A DNA stretch of 6,192 bases from Dehalococcoidales bacterium (GTDB taxonomy: Bacteria; Chloroflexota; Dehalococcoidia; Dehalococcoidales; RBG-16-60-22): NCBI GenBank assembly GCA_026416775.1, contig JAOAEN010000082.1, positions 1 to 6,192 on the forward strand, given 5' to 3'. Positions 1 through 6,007 of this stretch are shown here, one piece after another (position 1 is the first letter of the stretch; every line of letters starts with the position of its first letter). The position numbers and the translations under genes are program-made. The notes below the pieces were generated by a model. It saw only the letters and a list, made by a program, of their open reading frames with translations. It searched no databases and was not told the DNA's origin.

Positions 1-7
1 GTGTTCA

Positions 8-28
8 AGAGGGGGCTTCGCCCCCTCT
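8..28 (-). terminator. GC-rich 9-bp hairpin, possible terminator
   Basis: The arms at 8-16 and 20-28 are perfectly complementary (AGAGGGGGC with GCCCCCTCT) and leave a 3-base loop. It lies about 145 bases past the stop of the minus-strand glycosyltransferase gene, so it could end that transcript, or a plus-strand or minus-strand transcript from outside the window. Neither side has a real run of T after the stem (the minus strand continues TGAACAC), so intrinsic termination is uncertain. Its right arm is also part of the larger inverted repeat at 22-78. Confidence 0.35.
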
Positions 29-78
29 CCAGCCATAAATATGATGGGTTGTTACCGGTGCTGCTGGCTGGAGAGGGG
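22..78. repeat. 14-bp perfect inverted repeat with 29-base loop
   Basis: Bases 22-35 (CCCCTCTCCAGCCA) are the exact reverse complement of 65-78 (TGGCTGGAGAGGGG), with 36-64 as the loop. A perfect 14-bp match at this distance is very unlikely by chance. Because 22-28 also form the arm of the 8-28 hairpin, only one of the two structures can exist in an RNA or extruded strand at a time. The remaining sequence from 79 to 172 shows no gene I can support. The frame following the glycosyltransferase stop stays open on the minus strand down to base 5 but has no credible start. The element could be a terminator/antiterminator, a REP/MITE-like palindromic repeat, or a transcript end shared with a gene outside the window. 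Confidence 0.75.
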
Positions 79-172
79 ACACAGGGGTGAGGTGGGTGTT
101 AACGATTGCAATGGCTGCCACCGCTTGGGCCGGGAGGGGGAAGACAGTAGCCGGGATGTAGAACCGTGGGGA

Positions 173-1393
173 TCAGGAATGCGGGTCTTCGGATATCTGT
201 GCTTGGGCGGGATGTCTTCGGGACAGGGCGATCATGATGGCAGTGACAAAAAGGAGCAGGTTACGGATGAAAAGAAGGAAAACCGGGAGCGGCTTGGCAA
301 GCTCAAAGTCCGCGTAGGCATAGGGGTAAACATACTGGGTGATGGCGCAGGCGACGGCGAAAATGATGCTGATGGTGTATTGCCCGTCCAGGGCAAGCAG
401 CGGGATGAGCGGGCAGAGCCAGACGAGGTACTGTGCGGAGAAAACCTTGTTGGCGAGGAGAAAAATGAGTACGGCAAGGTTGGCATGGCGGAGGAATGCC
501 ATCGGGGCGTTTTCTCCCCGGCGAAAATAGGCGGTGGCGTAGAGGGCGAGGAGAAGGATGACGAGCACATAGAAGGAAGCCCCGGCGAGCCTATCGGCAA
601 GCGGTGAGAAAAGGTTCCACGAGCCGTAGGTAAGCTTCCCCTGTACCTCAGTTAGCCCCAGCACTTGGGCGGCAAGGAGGGCAGTGCCGTAGCTGCTTTC
701 GGCGTGGAGCTCGCGGGAGAGGTGATAGGTAAAAGAGTGCCCGTAGCCTTCTGCGTCGATGACAAGCCAGGGCAGGCTGATCAGAACGGTTACTGCAAGA
801 AAGGTCGCGATCCCGCTGGCAAGCTTGCGGTATTGTTTTTGTTTGAGCTGATGGACGAACAGCAGAGGGGCAAGCAGGACGGGGTAGATCTTGGTGGCAA
901 AACCCAGGGCAAGCGCCGCCCAGCAGAGCCTGTTTTTCCCCCTGATGAATGCCCAGAGCGCCATGGTGGTGAGCATGGCGGGCAGGATGTCATAGCGGCA
1001 GACGGTGATTGCTCCGGTGGCAATAACTGCGGTGGTGAAGATAGCAAGCGTGGTGCGGACAGGGTATTTCAGGCACCGTGAGATGTCCGCAATGAAGAAG
1101 ATGATGAAAAGGTCAAAAATCAGGAGTTCGGCAGCGAAGGCAAAGCTATACGCTGCTGTGGTGCGGAAAAAAAGCCCCGGCAGTATAAAGCTCAGAAGCG
1201 CCAGCGGTGGGTACTCGGTGGCGAAGTCGCGGTAGGGGACCTCTCCGGACAGCATCCTCTTGGCGTAGTAAAGCTCAAGGGTACCGGTGCCGTGGTAGAA
1301 GGAAATGGCAACCGGTGCAAAAAGGCAGAGAAAAATCAACGCGTGCAGGATGGAAAAAAGAAGGACGTCTTTCCTGAAGGCGGTCTCGTTCAT
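173..1393 (-). CDS. GT87/DUF2029-like integral membrane glycosyltransferase
   Basis: This is a 406-residue, very hydrophobic protein with roughly ten or more membrane segments, for example about 11-31, 87-103, 115-131, 192-212, 274-289, 305-317, 325-335 and 371-390. It fits the GT-C fold families, which move sugars from polyprenyl-phosphate donors to lipid or cell-envelope acceptors on the outer face of the membrane. Family-like motifs in order are PYRDFATEYPPLA (53-65) in the first outer loop, where the acidic residues are catalytic candidates as in GT87 mannosyltransferases; RYDILPA (133-139); ATKIYPVLLAP (166-176); and FSAQYLVWLCPL (318-329). Length is typical for the family. I chose the ATG at 1393 because AAAGGA lies 5 bases upstream; an in-frame ATG at 1411 would add six residues but lacks a clear ribosome site. 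The gene stands alone, divergent from the sirtuin. Sugar and acceptor cannot be read from sequence. The family call is fairly sure, the exact activity is not. Confidence 0.8.
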   Translation of the reverse strand: MNETAFRKDVLLFSILHALIFLCLFAPVAISFYHGTGTLELYYAKRMLSGEVPYRDFATEYPPLALLSFILPGLFFRTTAAYSFAFAAELLIFDLFIIFFIADISRCLKYPVRTTLAIFTTAVIATGAITVCRYDILPAMLTTMALWAFIRGKNRLCWAALALGFATKIYPVLLAPLLFVHQLKQKQYRKLASGIATFLAVTVLISLPWLVIDAEGYGHSFTYHLSRELHAESSYGTALLAAQVLGLTEVQGKLTYGSWNLFSPLADRLAGASFYVLVILLLALYATAYFRRGENAPMAFLRHANLAVLIFLLANKVFSAQYLVWLCPLIPLLALDGQYTISIIFAVACAITQYVYPYAYADFELAKPLPVFLLFIRNLLLFVTAIMIALSRRHPAQAQISEDPHS

Positions 1394-1398
1394 GAGTA

Positions 1399-1417
1399 TC
1401 CTTTCTATCATAGTATA
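1399..1417 (-). promoter_or_regulatory. Putative -10 and ribosome site of the glycosyltransferase
   Basis: Reading the minus strand, TATACT (1412-1417) is followed by the ribosome site AAAGGA (1399-1404), 5 bases before the ATG at 1393. A start of transcription about 7 bases past the -10 would leave a short leader of about a dozen bases that still includes the ribosome site. No good -35 is visible at 16-18 bases. The ribosome site is clear; the promoter is a guess. Confidence 0.4.
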
Positions 1418-1445
1418 ACCTGGGCTGGTTTGCCATGCCGTCCGC

Positions 1446-1461
1446 TGGTAAAATATGGAGG
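1446..1461 (+). promoter_or_regulatory. Extended -10-like element and GGAGG ahead of the sirtuin
   Basis: TGG followed by TAAAAT (1446-1454) resembles an extended -10 (TGN then hexamer). GGAGG (1457-1461) is a strong Shine-Dalgarno sequence. The two cannot both serve the same mRNA: if the -10 is used, transcription would start near 1461 and lose the GGAGG. GGAGG is 6 bases from the ATG at 1468 (a 14-codon frame) but 25 bases from the sirtuin ATG at 1487. Confidence 0.3.
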
Positions 1462-1467
1462 AATGTC

Positions 1468-1512
1468 ATGAGCGGTAGTCCTGTCAATGGGTGCGAACCT
1501 GTCTTGCCTTGA
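1468..1512 (+). other. Possible 14-codon leader ORF overlapping sirtuin start
   Basis: An ATG at 1468 sits 6 bases after a perfect GGAGG. It opens a short frame (MSGSPVNGCEPVLP) that stops with TGA at 1510-1512, 26 bases inside the sirtuin gene and in a different frame. It may be a coupling or attenuating leader peptide. It may also be an accident, with the sirtuin start reached some other way. No homology is recognisable in so short a peptide. Confidence 0.25.
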
Positions 1513-2203
1513 AGAGAGAATAGGGCTTCTGGCGAGCTGGATGCATGCCGCAAAGCACCTTGTGGTCTTTACCGGTGCTGGCATCAGCACGGAATCGGGG
1601 CTGCACGATTTCCGCGGCCCGGATGGTATCTGGACGCGCCGTGAAAAGGGGTTACCCACGCCATCCCAGGACTTTGCCTCGGCCAAGCCCAATGCCGGGC
1701 ATCTGGCAATCGTGGAACTGCAGAGCCTCGGTAAACTTGCCTTTCTCATCTCCCAGAACGTGGATAACCTGCATCTCAGGTCCGGTATCAGACCGGAACT
1801 TCTTGCCGAGCTTCACGGTAACCTCACCAAGGTGCGCTGCACGGGCTGTGAGTTCAGGATGGACCGGATGGAAGGCGAGGATATCTGTCCTCTCTGCGGG
1901 GGAAGGCTTGTCTCCACCGTGGTGAACTTCGGCGACCCGTTGCCCGCCAGGGATCTTGCCGAAGCCTACTTTCATTCCCGCAGAAGCGACCTTTTCATTG
2001 TCTGTGGCTCAAGCCTCGTGGTCTATCCGGCGGCTGATATGCCCAGGGTGGCTCTGGATGCCGGTGCCAGGCTTGTCATCATCAATCAGGGGGAGACCCC
2101 GCTTGATAGGGCAGCCCACCTGCGGTTTTATGAAAGGATCGGCGAGGTGTTCCCCCGGGCGGTGGCACGCCTGAAAGAGCTGATGGCGGGTAAGGCTGGC
2201 TGA
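1487..2203 (+). CDS. Sir2-family NAD-dependent protein deacylase, SIRT6/7-like
   Basis: This 238-residue protein has the full catalytic core of a sirtuin, a cytoplasmic enzyme that removes acyl groups from lysines while splitting NAD. Visible motifs are FTGAGIS (28-34) for NAD binding; DFRGPDGIW (41-49); SQNVDNLH (89-96); the catalytic His110 in ELHGN; a zinc site of two CxxC pairs (Cys118/Cys121 and Cys134/Cys137); VVNFGDPLP (145-153); CGSS (173-176); and IIN (198-200). The stretch DFRGPxGxW followed by an E-K-G-L segment, and QNVDxLHLRSG...LAELHGN, match the SIRT6/SIRT7 class more than the usual CobB type. Unusual is His40 where most sirtuins have Pro before DFRG. The ATG at 1487 is the first standard start after an in-frame stop (1469-1471) and gives a normal N-terminus, but it has no good ribosome site. 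The gene ends 19 bases from the convergent VLRF1 gene. The sirtuin call is secure; substrates are unknown. Confidence 0.95.
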   Translation: MGANLSCLEERIGLLASWMHAAKHLVVFTGAGISTESGLHDFRGPDGIWTRREKGLPTPSQDFASAKPNAGHLAIVELQSLGKLAFLISQNVDNLHLRSGIRPELLAELHGNLTKVRCTGCEFRMDRMEGEDICPLCGGRLVSTVVNFGDPLPARDLAEAYFHSRRSDLFIVCGSSLVVYPAADMPRVALDAGARLVIINQGETPLDRAAHLRFYERIGEVFPRAVARLKELMAGKAG

Positions 2204-2222
2204 ACAATGGCAGTTTAGTCTC

Positions 2223-3026
2223 TTATGGCTCCGTCATGAGCGTGCCGGGGCTGTCTATCCACTCCAGGACGGTGCTTGACCACACGCGGCTGGCGGCTTC
2301 TTCCAGGACTGCCTGTTTTGGTTCGGGAATATCAAGGAGCGGCGGAAGCTCCTTTATTTTCAGCCTGTTCAGCAGCGGGCATTGTTTGCGCAAAAGCTGA
2401 ATGGTCGTCCATGCACCTCCGTAAACGATGCAGTCAAGCTCCCTCATGCGGGGTTCAATCAGCGTGCGGGCATGCTCGCAGACGCGGGTAAGAAAATACT
2501 CAATCTGCTTTTCGCGGTGGCGCTGGAACCTCCGTGATGATGAGCCGCCCTGACGGTGTCTTGCGTGGATAAGCCCGGTGCCGACCTTGCTGCTGAGCCT
2601 TCTTTCTCCCCGATAAATACCGATGGCATAGGCACCGAGACGTACCAGCACCAGTGCGGTGAGGTGGTCTTTCTCAAGGCGCAATCTCAGTGCCTGCATG
2701 GCGGCATTACCCGTAAGGCATTCTTCCCCCAGAGGGAGCGGCGGAAAGATCAGGACGCACCGTTGGCTGCCGCGGATGATGAGTCCGCCGGTCTTTGAAG
2801 AAATGACTTTATCCACAAGCTGGGTGCTGATATTCGGAGACAGGTCAAGCCCCTTGACATGTCTTTCAACTTCAGCCGGGGCAAGACCGGGTGGCAAATA
2901 CTTAATGGCAGCCTGGTCAACGTCGCAGTGCAGTCCATCAAGGATCCCAAGTGTCTGACTACGGCTCAGAATGTGTCTCCGTGGGGTATGCAGAGTACTT
3001 CTAAAGGCGGACGACGGTTGCTCCAT
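2223..3026 (-). CDS. Vms1-like (VLRF1 family) peptidyl-tRNA hydrolase / release factor
   Basis: This 267-residue protein appears to belong to the VLRF1 group, relatives of the eRF1 catalytic domain that include yeast Vms1, human ANKZF1 and a family described from Actinobacteria and Chloroflexi. Vms1 cuts the nascent chain from tRNA on split large ribosomal subunits. The core is seen at about 123-215: strands ALVLVRLGAYAIGIYRGER (124-142), then LIHARHRQGGSSSRRFQR (152-169), which is the basic Gly-Gly catalytic loop, then a helix REKQIEYF (171-178), and LDCIVYGGAW (197-206). A less conserved N-terminal part (1-120) includes a second strand-rich segment GGLIIRGSQRCVLIFPPL (80-97). There is no zinc finger or ankyrin part as in eukaryotes. 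Where relatives show a Gln just after GGxS, this protein has Ser164; Gln159 lies just before the Gly pair. The start chosen is ATG 3026, with GAGGG (3032-3036) 5 bases upstream; GTG codons at 3029 and 3032 are alternatives. It overlaps the mutS2 end by 26 bases, so the two are co-transcribed and probably translationally coupled. Confidence 0.75.
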   Translation of the reverse strand: MEQPSSAFRSTLHTPRRHILSRSQTLGILDGLHCDVDQAAIKYLPPGLAPAEVERHVKGLDLSPNISTQLVDKVISSKTGGLIIRGSQRCVLIFPPLPLGEECLTGNAAMQALRLRLEKDHLTALVLVRLGAYAIGIYRGERRLSSKVGTGLIHARHRQGGSSSRRFQRHREKQIEYFLTRVCEHARTLIEPRMRELDCIVYGGAWTTIQLLRKQCPLLNRLKIKELPPLLDIPEPKQAVLEEAASRVWSSTVLEWIDSPGTLMTEP

Positions 3027-5343
3027 CACCACCCTCGCTTCTTTCGCCGGGGCGGAACGACCTCACCAGGGGATGTGTGGCGAGAAACTGGCGGACAATG
3101 TTCCGTACCGTGCCCGTGCCGATGCCGTGGATAATACGTACTTCGGTGAGGTCTGCCTTTACGGCATCATTGAGGTAGCCGTCAAGGGCGGCTTCCACCT
3201 CGTCGGCACGTCTGCCGCGCAGGTCAAGTTCGCGTGGGATGCGGGTTACAGCCGGCATGGTTCCGGCGGGGGGAGGGGTGCTCGCGGCGGGGGTGCTCCT
3301 GACCACGCTTTCCATGCCAAGCCGCAGCTTCGTCCTTCCGGCCTGCACCTCAACCTCGCGTGTTTCCTCGGAAATGGCGGTGACGATGCCGTTCAGCCCC
3401 ACGTCGCGGATGAGCACGCTGTCCCCGACCTGGAGCGGCCGGTCTGCCGGTGATGCAGCCGGACTTACTTCCGTTTTCCAGGCGGGGCTTTCCAGCTTCT
3501 CGCGCACGGTGGCAAGCGTCTGCCGGGCAAGGGTGATCGACTTCTCGCTTTTCGCCTTTCTCAGCTCATTTGATGCCTCGCGGATGAGCCGGTTAAGCTC
3601 GGCGGCACGGCGCACGATCTCGTCCCGTGCTTCCAGCTTTACCCTTTCCTTTTCCTCGCGGAGGCGTTTCAGCTCGTTCTCCATCTCGGCATTGCGGCGC
3701 TCCAGTTCTTCCTTTTCCCGCTCAAGCTCCTGCCTAAGGCGTGCCACCTTCTGGTTTTCTGTCATGAGGCTGTTGAGGAGCTTTTCCAGCTCAAGGCTTC
3801 CCCCGGCAAGCCATGAGCGTGCCTCGCTGATGATCTCTTCAGGGATACCGAGGCGCATCGCCGCGGCAAGGGCGTTGCTGCCGCCGGGCACGCCCACGCG
3901 GAGCTGGTAGGTGGGACTTAAGGTCACCGGGTCAAACTCAAGCGAGGCATTCTGAAAGCCCGCCGTGGCATGGGCAAAGGCTTTAAGGTCGCTGTAATGT
4001 GTCGTGGCGACCACGAGGGAACCGCGGGCGAGGAAATGGCGCAGGACGGCTTTGGCAAGGGCGGTGCCCTCTATAGGGTCAGTACTAGTTCCCAGTTCGT
4101 CAAGGAGGACAAGGCTCCTCCCGGTGGCTTTTTTCAGGATGCGAGCGATGTTCCCCATATGCCAGCTGAAGCTGGAGATGGTTTGCTCGATGCTCTGCTC
4201 ATCGCCGATATCGGCGAAAATCCCGTCAAAGACGGGGATCTGACTATCACCGGAAGCGGGTATGGGAATGCCGGCAAGCGCCATCAGGCTGAGCAGCCCG
4301 ATTGTCTTGAGGGTTACCGTTTTCCCGCCGGTATTGGGACCGGTGATGACAAGCACGGAGAAGTCCTTTCCGAGGGTGAGGGAAAACGGCACCGCCCGGC
4401 TGCCGAGAAGCGGATGCCTCGCATTGATGAGCCGGATGATGTTTTTCCCTGCCTCCGGGATGATGATCTCCGGTTCGGCTGCCTTGACTGCCCGCGCGTA
4501 TTTTGCCTTGGCGAAGATCAGGTCAAGCTGGGCGGCAAGGGCAACGTTTTCGTCAATTTCCTCGCGGTGGCTGCCCACCTCGGCGCTGAGCCGGGCAAGG
4601 ATCCTTTCCACCTCGCGCCGCTCCTCGATGACAAGTTCCCGCATGGCATTACCAAGCCCCACGGTGGAGCTGGGCTCGATAAAGACCGTGGCGCCGGTAT
4701 TGGAAATGTCATGCACGATACCTTTTATCTCGTGGCGGCATTCCGTCTTGACGAGGATGACGTAACGTCCTTCACGCTCGGTGATGATGTCTTCCTGGAG
4801 GATGCGCTGCCATCGCGGTGACCTGGTGATGGCTTCAAGCCGCTCAAGGATCTGAGCGCGCGTTTGCTTCAGTTCCTGACGGATCCGGGCAAGCTCCGGT
4901 GATGCCATGTCCAGCACCTCGCCCTCGGGGCTGAGACAGCCTGCGATGTTCTTCTCCACCTGCGGTAGGGGGGTGATCCGCCCGGCGATTTCCCAGAGGA
5001 GCGGAAAATCTTTGGCCGCATCTTTAAGCCGGCTGCGGAGCTCATGCAGGGAAGAAAGCGTCCGCTGGATTTCAAGAAGGCCTGATGGGTCAATGATGGC
5101 ACTCAGCGAGGCAAGTCGCACCTTTTCTCTGATATCCGAGATGCTCTTGATGGTGAACCCCGGCTCAATATCGAGCAGCCTCCTTGCTTCGGCAGTCTGT
5201 TTAAGACGGAGGTGGATGAGTCCGTCGTCATGCTCGGGTGCAAGGGCAAGGGCAAGCTCGCGTCCTGCTGAAAAGGACGTGTGGTCTGCCAGGATCTCCT
5301 TTATTCTGGAAAACTCAAGCATCTCAAGACTTTTCTCATCCAT
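3001..5343 (-). CDS. mutS2: Endonuclease MutS2 / ribosome-collision factor
   Basis: This 780-residue protein has the standard MutS2 length and layout. Residues 1-300 are the MutS core and clamp regions without the mismatch-reading domain. The ATPase has Walker A GPNTGGKT (335-342), an SSFSWHM signature-like segment (390-396; most relatives have STFS), Walker B LVLLDELGTSTD (411-422) and a switch His in TTHY (447-450). A long Lys/Glu/Arg-rich coiled coil spans about 517-605, a small KOW-like barrel about 637-682, and the C-terminal Smr nuclease domain 706-780 has LDLRG (706-710) and HGIGTG (739-744). MutS2 does not do mismatch repair. It was linked to suppression of recombination in Helicobacter and Thermus, and in Bacillus it senses collided ribosomes and splits them. 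The start MDEK, with GGAG 10 bases upstream, agrees with the family N-terminus. It is first in a two-gene unit with the VLRF1 gene, which fits the ribosome role. Confidence 0.96.
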   Translation of the reverse strand: MDEKSLEMLEFSRIKEILADHTSFSAGRELALALAPEHDDGLIHLRLKQTAEARRLLDIEPGFTIKSISDIREKVRLASLSAIIDPSGLLEIQRTLSSLHELRSRLKDAAKDFPLLWEIAGRITPLPQVEKNIAGCLSPEGEVLDMASPELARIRQELKQTRAQILERLEAITRSPRWQRILQEDIITEREGRYVILVKTECRHEIKGIVHDISNTGATVFIEPSSTVGLGNAMRELVIEERREVERILARLSAEVGSHREEIDENVALAAQLDLIFAKAKYARAVKAAEPEIIIPEAGKNIIRLINARHPLLGSRAVPFSLTLGKDFSVLVITGPNTGGKTVTLKTIGLLSLMALAGIPIPASGDSQIPVFDGIFADIGDEQSIEQTISSFSWHMGNIARILKKATGRSLVLLDELGTSTDPIEGTALAKAVLRHFLARGSLVVATTHYSDLKAFAHATAGFQNASLEFDPVTLSPTYQLRVGVPGGSNALAAAMRLGIPEEIISEARSWLAGGSLELEKLLNSLMTENQKVARLRQELEREKEELERRNAEMENELKRLREEKERVKLEARDEIVRRAAELNRLIREASNELRKAKSEKSITLARQTLATVREKLESPAWKTEVSPAASPADRPLQVGDSVLIRDVGLNGIVTAISEETREVEVQAGRTKLRLGMESVVRSTPAASTPPPAGTMPAVTRIPRELDLRGRRADEVEAALDGYLNDAVKADLTEVRIIHGIGTGTVRNIVRQFLATHPLVRSFRPGERSEGGDGATVVRL
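3032..3036 (-). promoter_or_regulatory. Ribosome site of the VLRF1 gene inside mutS2
   Basis: GAGGG on the minus strand lies 5 bases before ATG 3026 and within the last codons of mutS2. It favours this ATG over the two GTG codons just upstream, which it overlaps or abuts. Confidence 0.5.
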
Positions 5344-5377
5344 GGGAAAGTATCTCCAGCATCATCGGTGCCAGTCC

Positions 5378-5386
5378 ATTATAGCA
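5378..5386 (-). promoter_or_regulatory. Extended -10 promoter of mutS2
   Basis: On the minus strand TGC directly precedes a perfect TATAAT (hexamer 5378-5383, TGC 5384-5386), an ideal extended -10. There is no good -35 hexamer 16-18 bases upstream, which extended -10 promoters tolerate. Predicted transcription start is near 5371, giving a leader of about 28 bases that contains TGGAGA 9-10 bases before the ATG at 5343. It would drive mutS2 and the VLRF1 gene together. Confidence 0.65.
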
Positions 5387-5451
5387 TGCGGAAAGATAGT
5401 ACGAGCAGCCGTAGTTATCACGACTTTTGCAGGGGACAAAAGAGATGTGGC

Positions 5452-5469
5452 AAGCGGCGGAAGCGGCAG
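5452..5469 (+). repeat. Two tandem 9-base units, AAGCGGCGG / AAGCGGCAG
   Basis: Two adjoining near-identical 9-base units lie between the divergent mutS2 and tsaE promoters. In addition GACTTTTG occurs at 5422-5429 and 5492-5499, and GACCA/TGGTC (5486-5490/5498-5502) forms a short inverted repeat over the expected tsaE -35 area. These may be regulator sites or chance; the region has no gene. Confidence 0.25.
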
Positions 5470-5496
5470 CAGCCGTGAGCCGATAGACCATGACTT

Positions 5497-5526
5497 TTGG
5501 TCAGGCGGGGGTACTTCTGCTATACT
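5497..5526 (+). promoter_or_regulatory. Extended -10 promoter of tsaE-tsaB
   Basis: TGC then TATACT (5518-5526) forms an extended -10 of the same pattern as the opposing mutS2 promoter. A weak -35 candidate TTGGTC (5497-5502) lies 18 bases upstream. The -10 ends 10 bases before the tsaE ATG (5537), so transcription should begin at or within a few bases of the start codon. Confidence 0.6.
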
Positions 5527-5536
5527 ATCATCTGGG

Positions 5537-6007
5537 ATGGAACATGTCTTCGTGAGCCGAAGTCCGCAGGCAACACTTGCTTTTGGCAGGAAACTTGGCG
5601 GGCTTCTTGGGCCGGGAAGCATCGTTGCCCTTATCGGGGAGCTTGGCTGCGGGAAGACACTGCTCACGCGAGGTATCTGTGAAGGGCTCGGGGTACCGTC
5701 GTGGCAGGTGAACAGCCCCACATTTGTTCTGGTAAACGAGTATCAGGGCAGGCTCCCTGTCTATCACCTTGATCTTTACCGCATCGGTGGTGAGACCGAC
5801 GGGATTGAACTCGGTATCACCGATTACCTTGCCAGGGCCAGCGGTGGGATTATGATCATTGAATGGGCAGAAAAGATTCTTAACGTGCTTTACGGTGATG
5901 TTCTCCGGATCCACTTTGAAGTATGCGGGGAACAGGAACGCCGTCTTGTGCTGACCGCAGATAGTACACGCTACGCCCGACTTTTTGAAGGGATCGGGAG
6001 AAAATGA
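5537..6007 (+). CDS. tsaE: tRNA t6A synthesis ATPase TsaE
   Basis: This 156-residue P-loop protein has the usual TsaE length. TsaE is the ATPase that works with the TsaB-TsaD pair to transfer threonylcarbamoyl to adenosine 37 of ANN-decoding tRNAs in the cytoplasm. Visible motifs are the Walker A region GELGCGKTLLTRG (34-46), VNSPTFVLVNEY (58-69), YHLDLYRI (76-83) and IEWAEKI (108-114), all in family order. The ATG at 5537 gives the standard N-terminus, with an aliphatic strand then SRSPQATLAFGRKLG as in relatives. There is no Shine-Dalgarno sequence before it; with the -10 only 10 bases away, leaderless translation is likely. Its stop overlaps the tsaB start as ATGA. The frame stays open far upstream across the antisense of mutS2, but that part is not real coding sequence. 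Confidence 0.95.
   Translation: MEHVFVSRSPQATLAFGRKLGGLLGPGSIVALIGELGCGKTLLTRGICEGLGVPSWQVNSPTFVLVNEYQGRLPVYHLDLYRIGGETDGIELGITDYLARASGGIMIIEWAEKILNVLYGDVLRIHFEVCGEQERRLVLTADSTRYARLFEGIGRK

Noticed and set aside
5..172. Open frame continuing in phase after the glycosyltransferase TGA stop on the minus strand (about 55 codons)
   Set aside because: Could hint at readthrough, but the glycosyltransferase already has normal length, the tail is proline-rich without a family match, and it crosses the hairpins; chance openness is simpler.
41..607. 188-codon plus-strand frame at the left end
   Set aside because: Mostly antisense to the glycosyltransferase; Gly/Glu/Asp-rich with no plausible fold or ribosome site.
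2204..2222. Bidirectional terminator between the convergent sirtuin and VLRF1 genes
   Set aside because: The gap is only 19 bases and shows no stem-loop or T-run; termination, if any, is not visible.
2163..2245. 7-bp inverted repeat GGCACGC / GCGTGCC flanking the convergent gene ends
   Set aside because: Short, about 70 bases apart and wholly inside coding sequence; expected by chance.
3239..3910. 223-codon Ser/Arg-rich plus-strand frame
   Set aside because: Antisense to the mutS2 coiled coil; the Ser/Arg-rich low-complexity composition is what the complement of Glu/Lys/Arg codons produces.
3970..4821. 283-codon plus-strand open frame inside mutS2
   Set aside because: Antisense to the conserved MutS2 ATPase and core region; the protein shows no recognisable domain and is a composition-driven shadow in GC-rich DNA.
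4907..5536. Long upstream extension of the tsaE reading frame (210 extra codons)
   Set aside because: It runs through the antisense of mutS2 and the promoter region, has no P-loop-family similarity, and the standard TsaE N-terminus begins at 5537.
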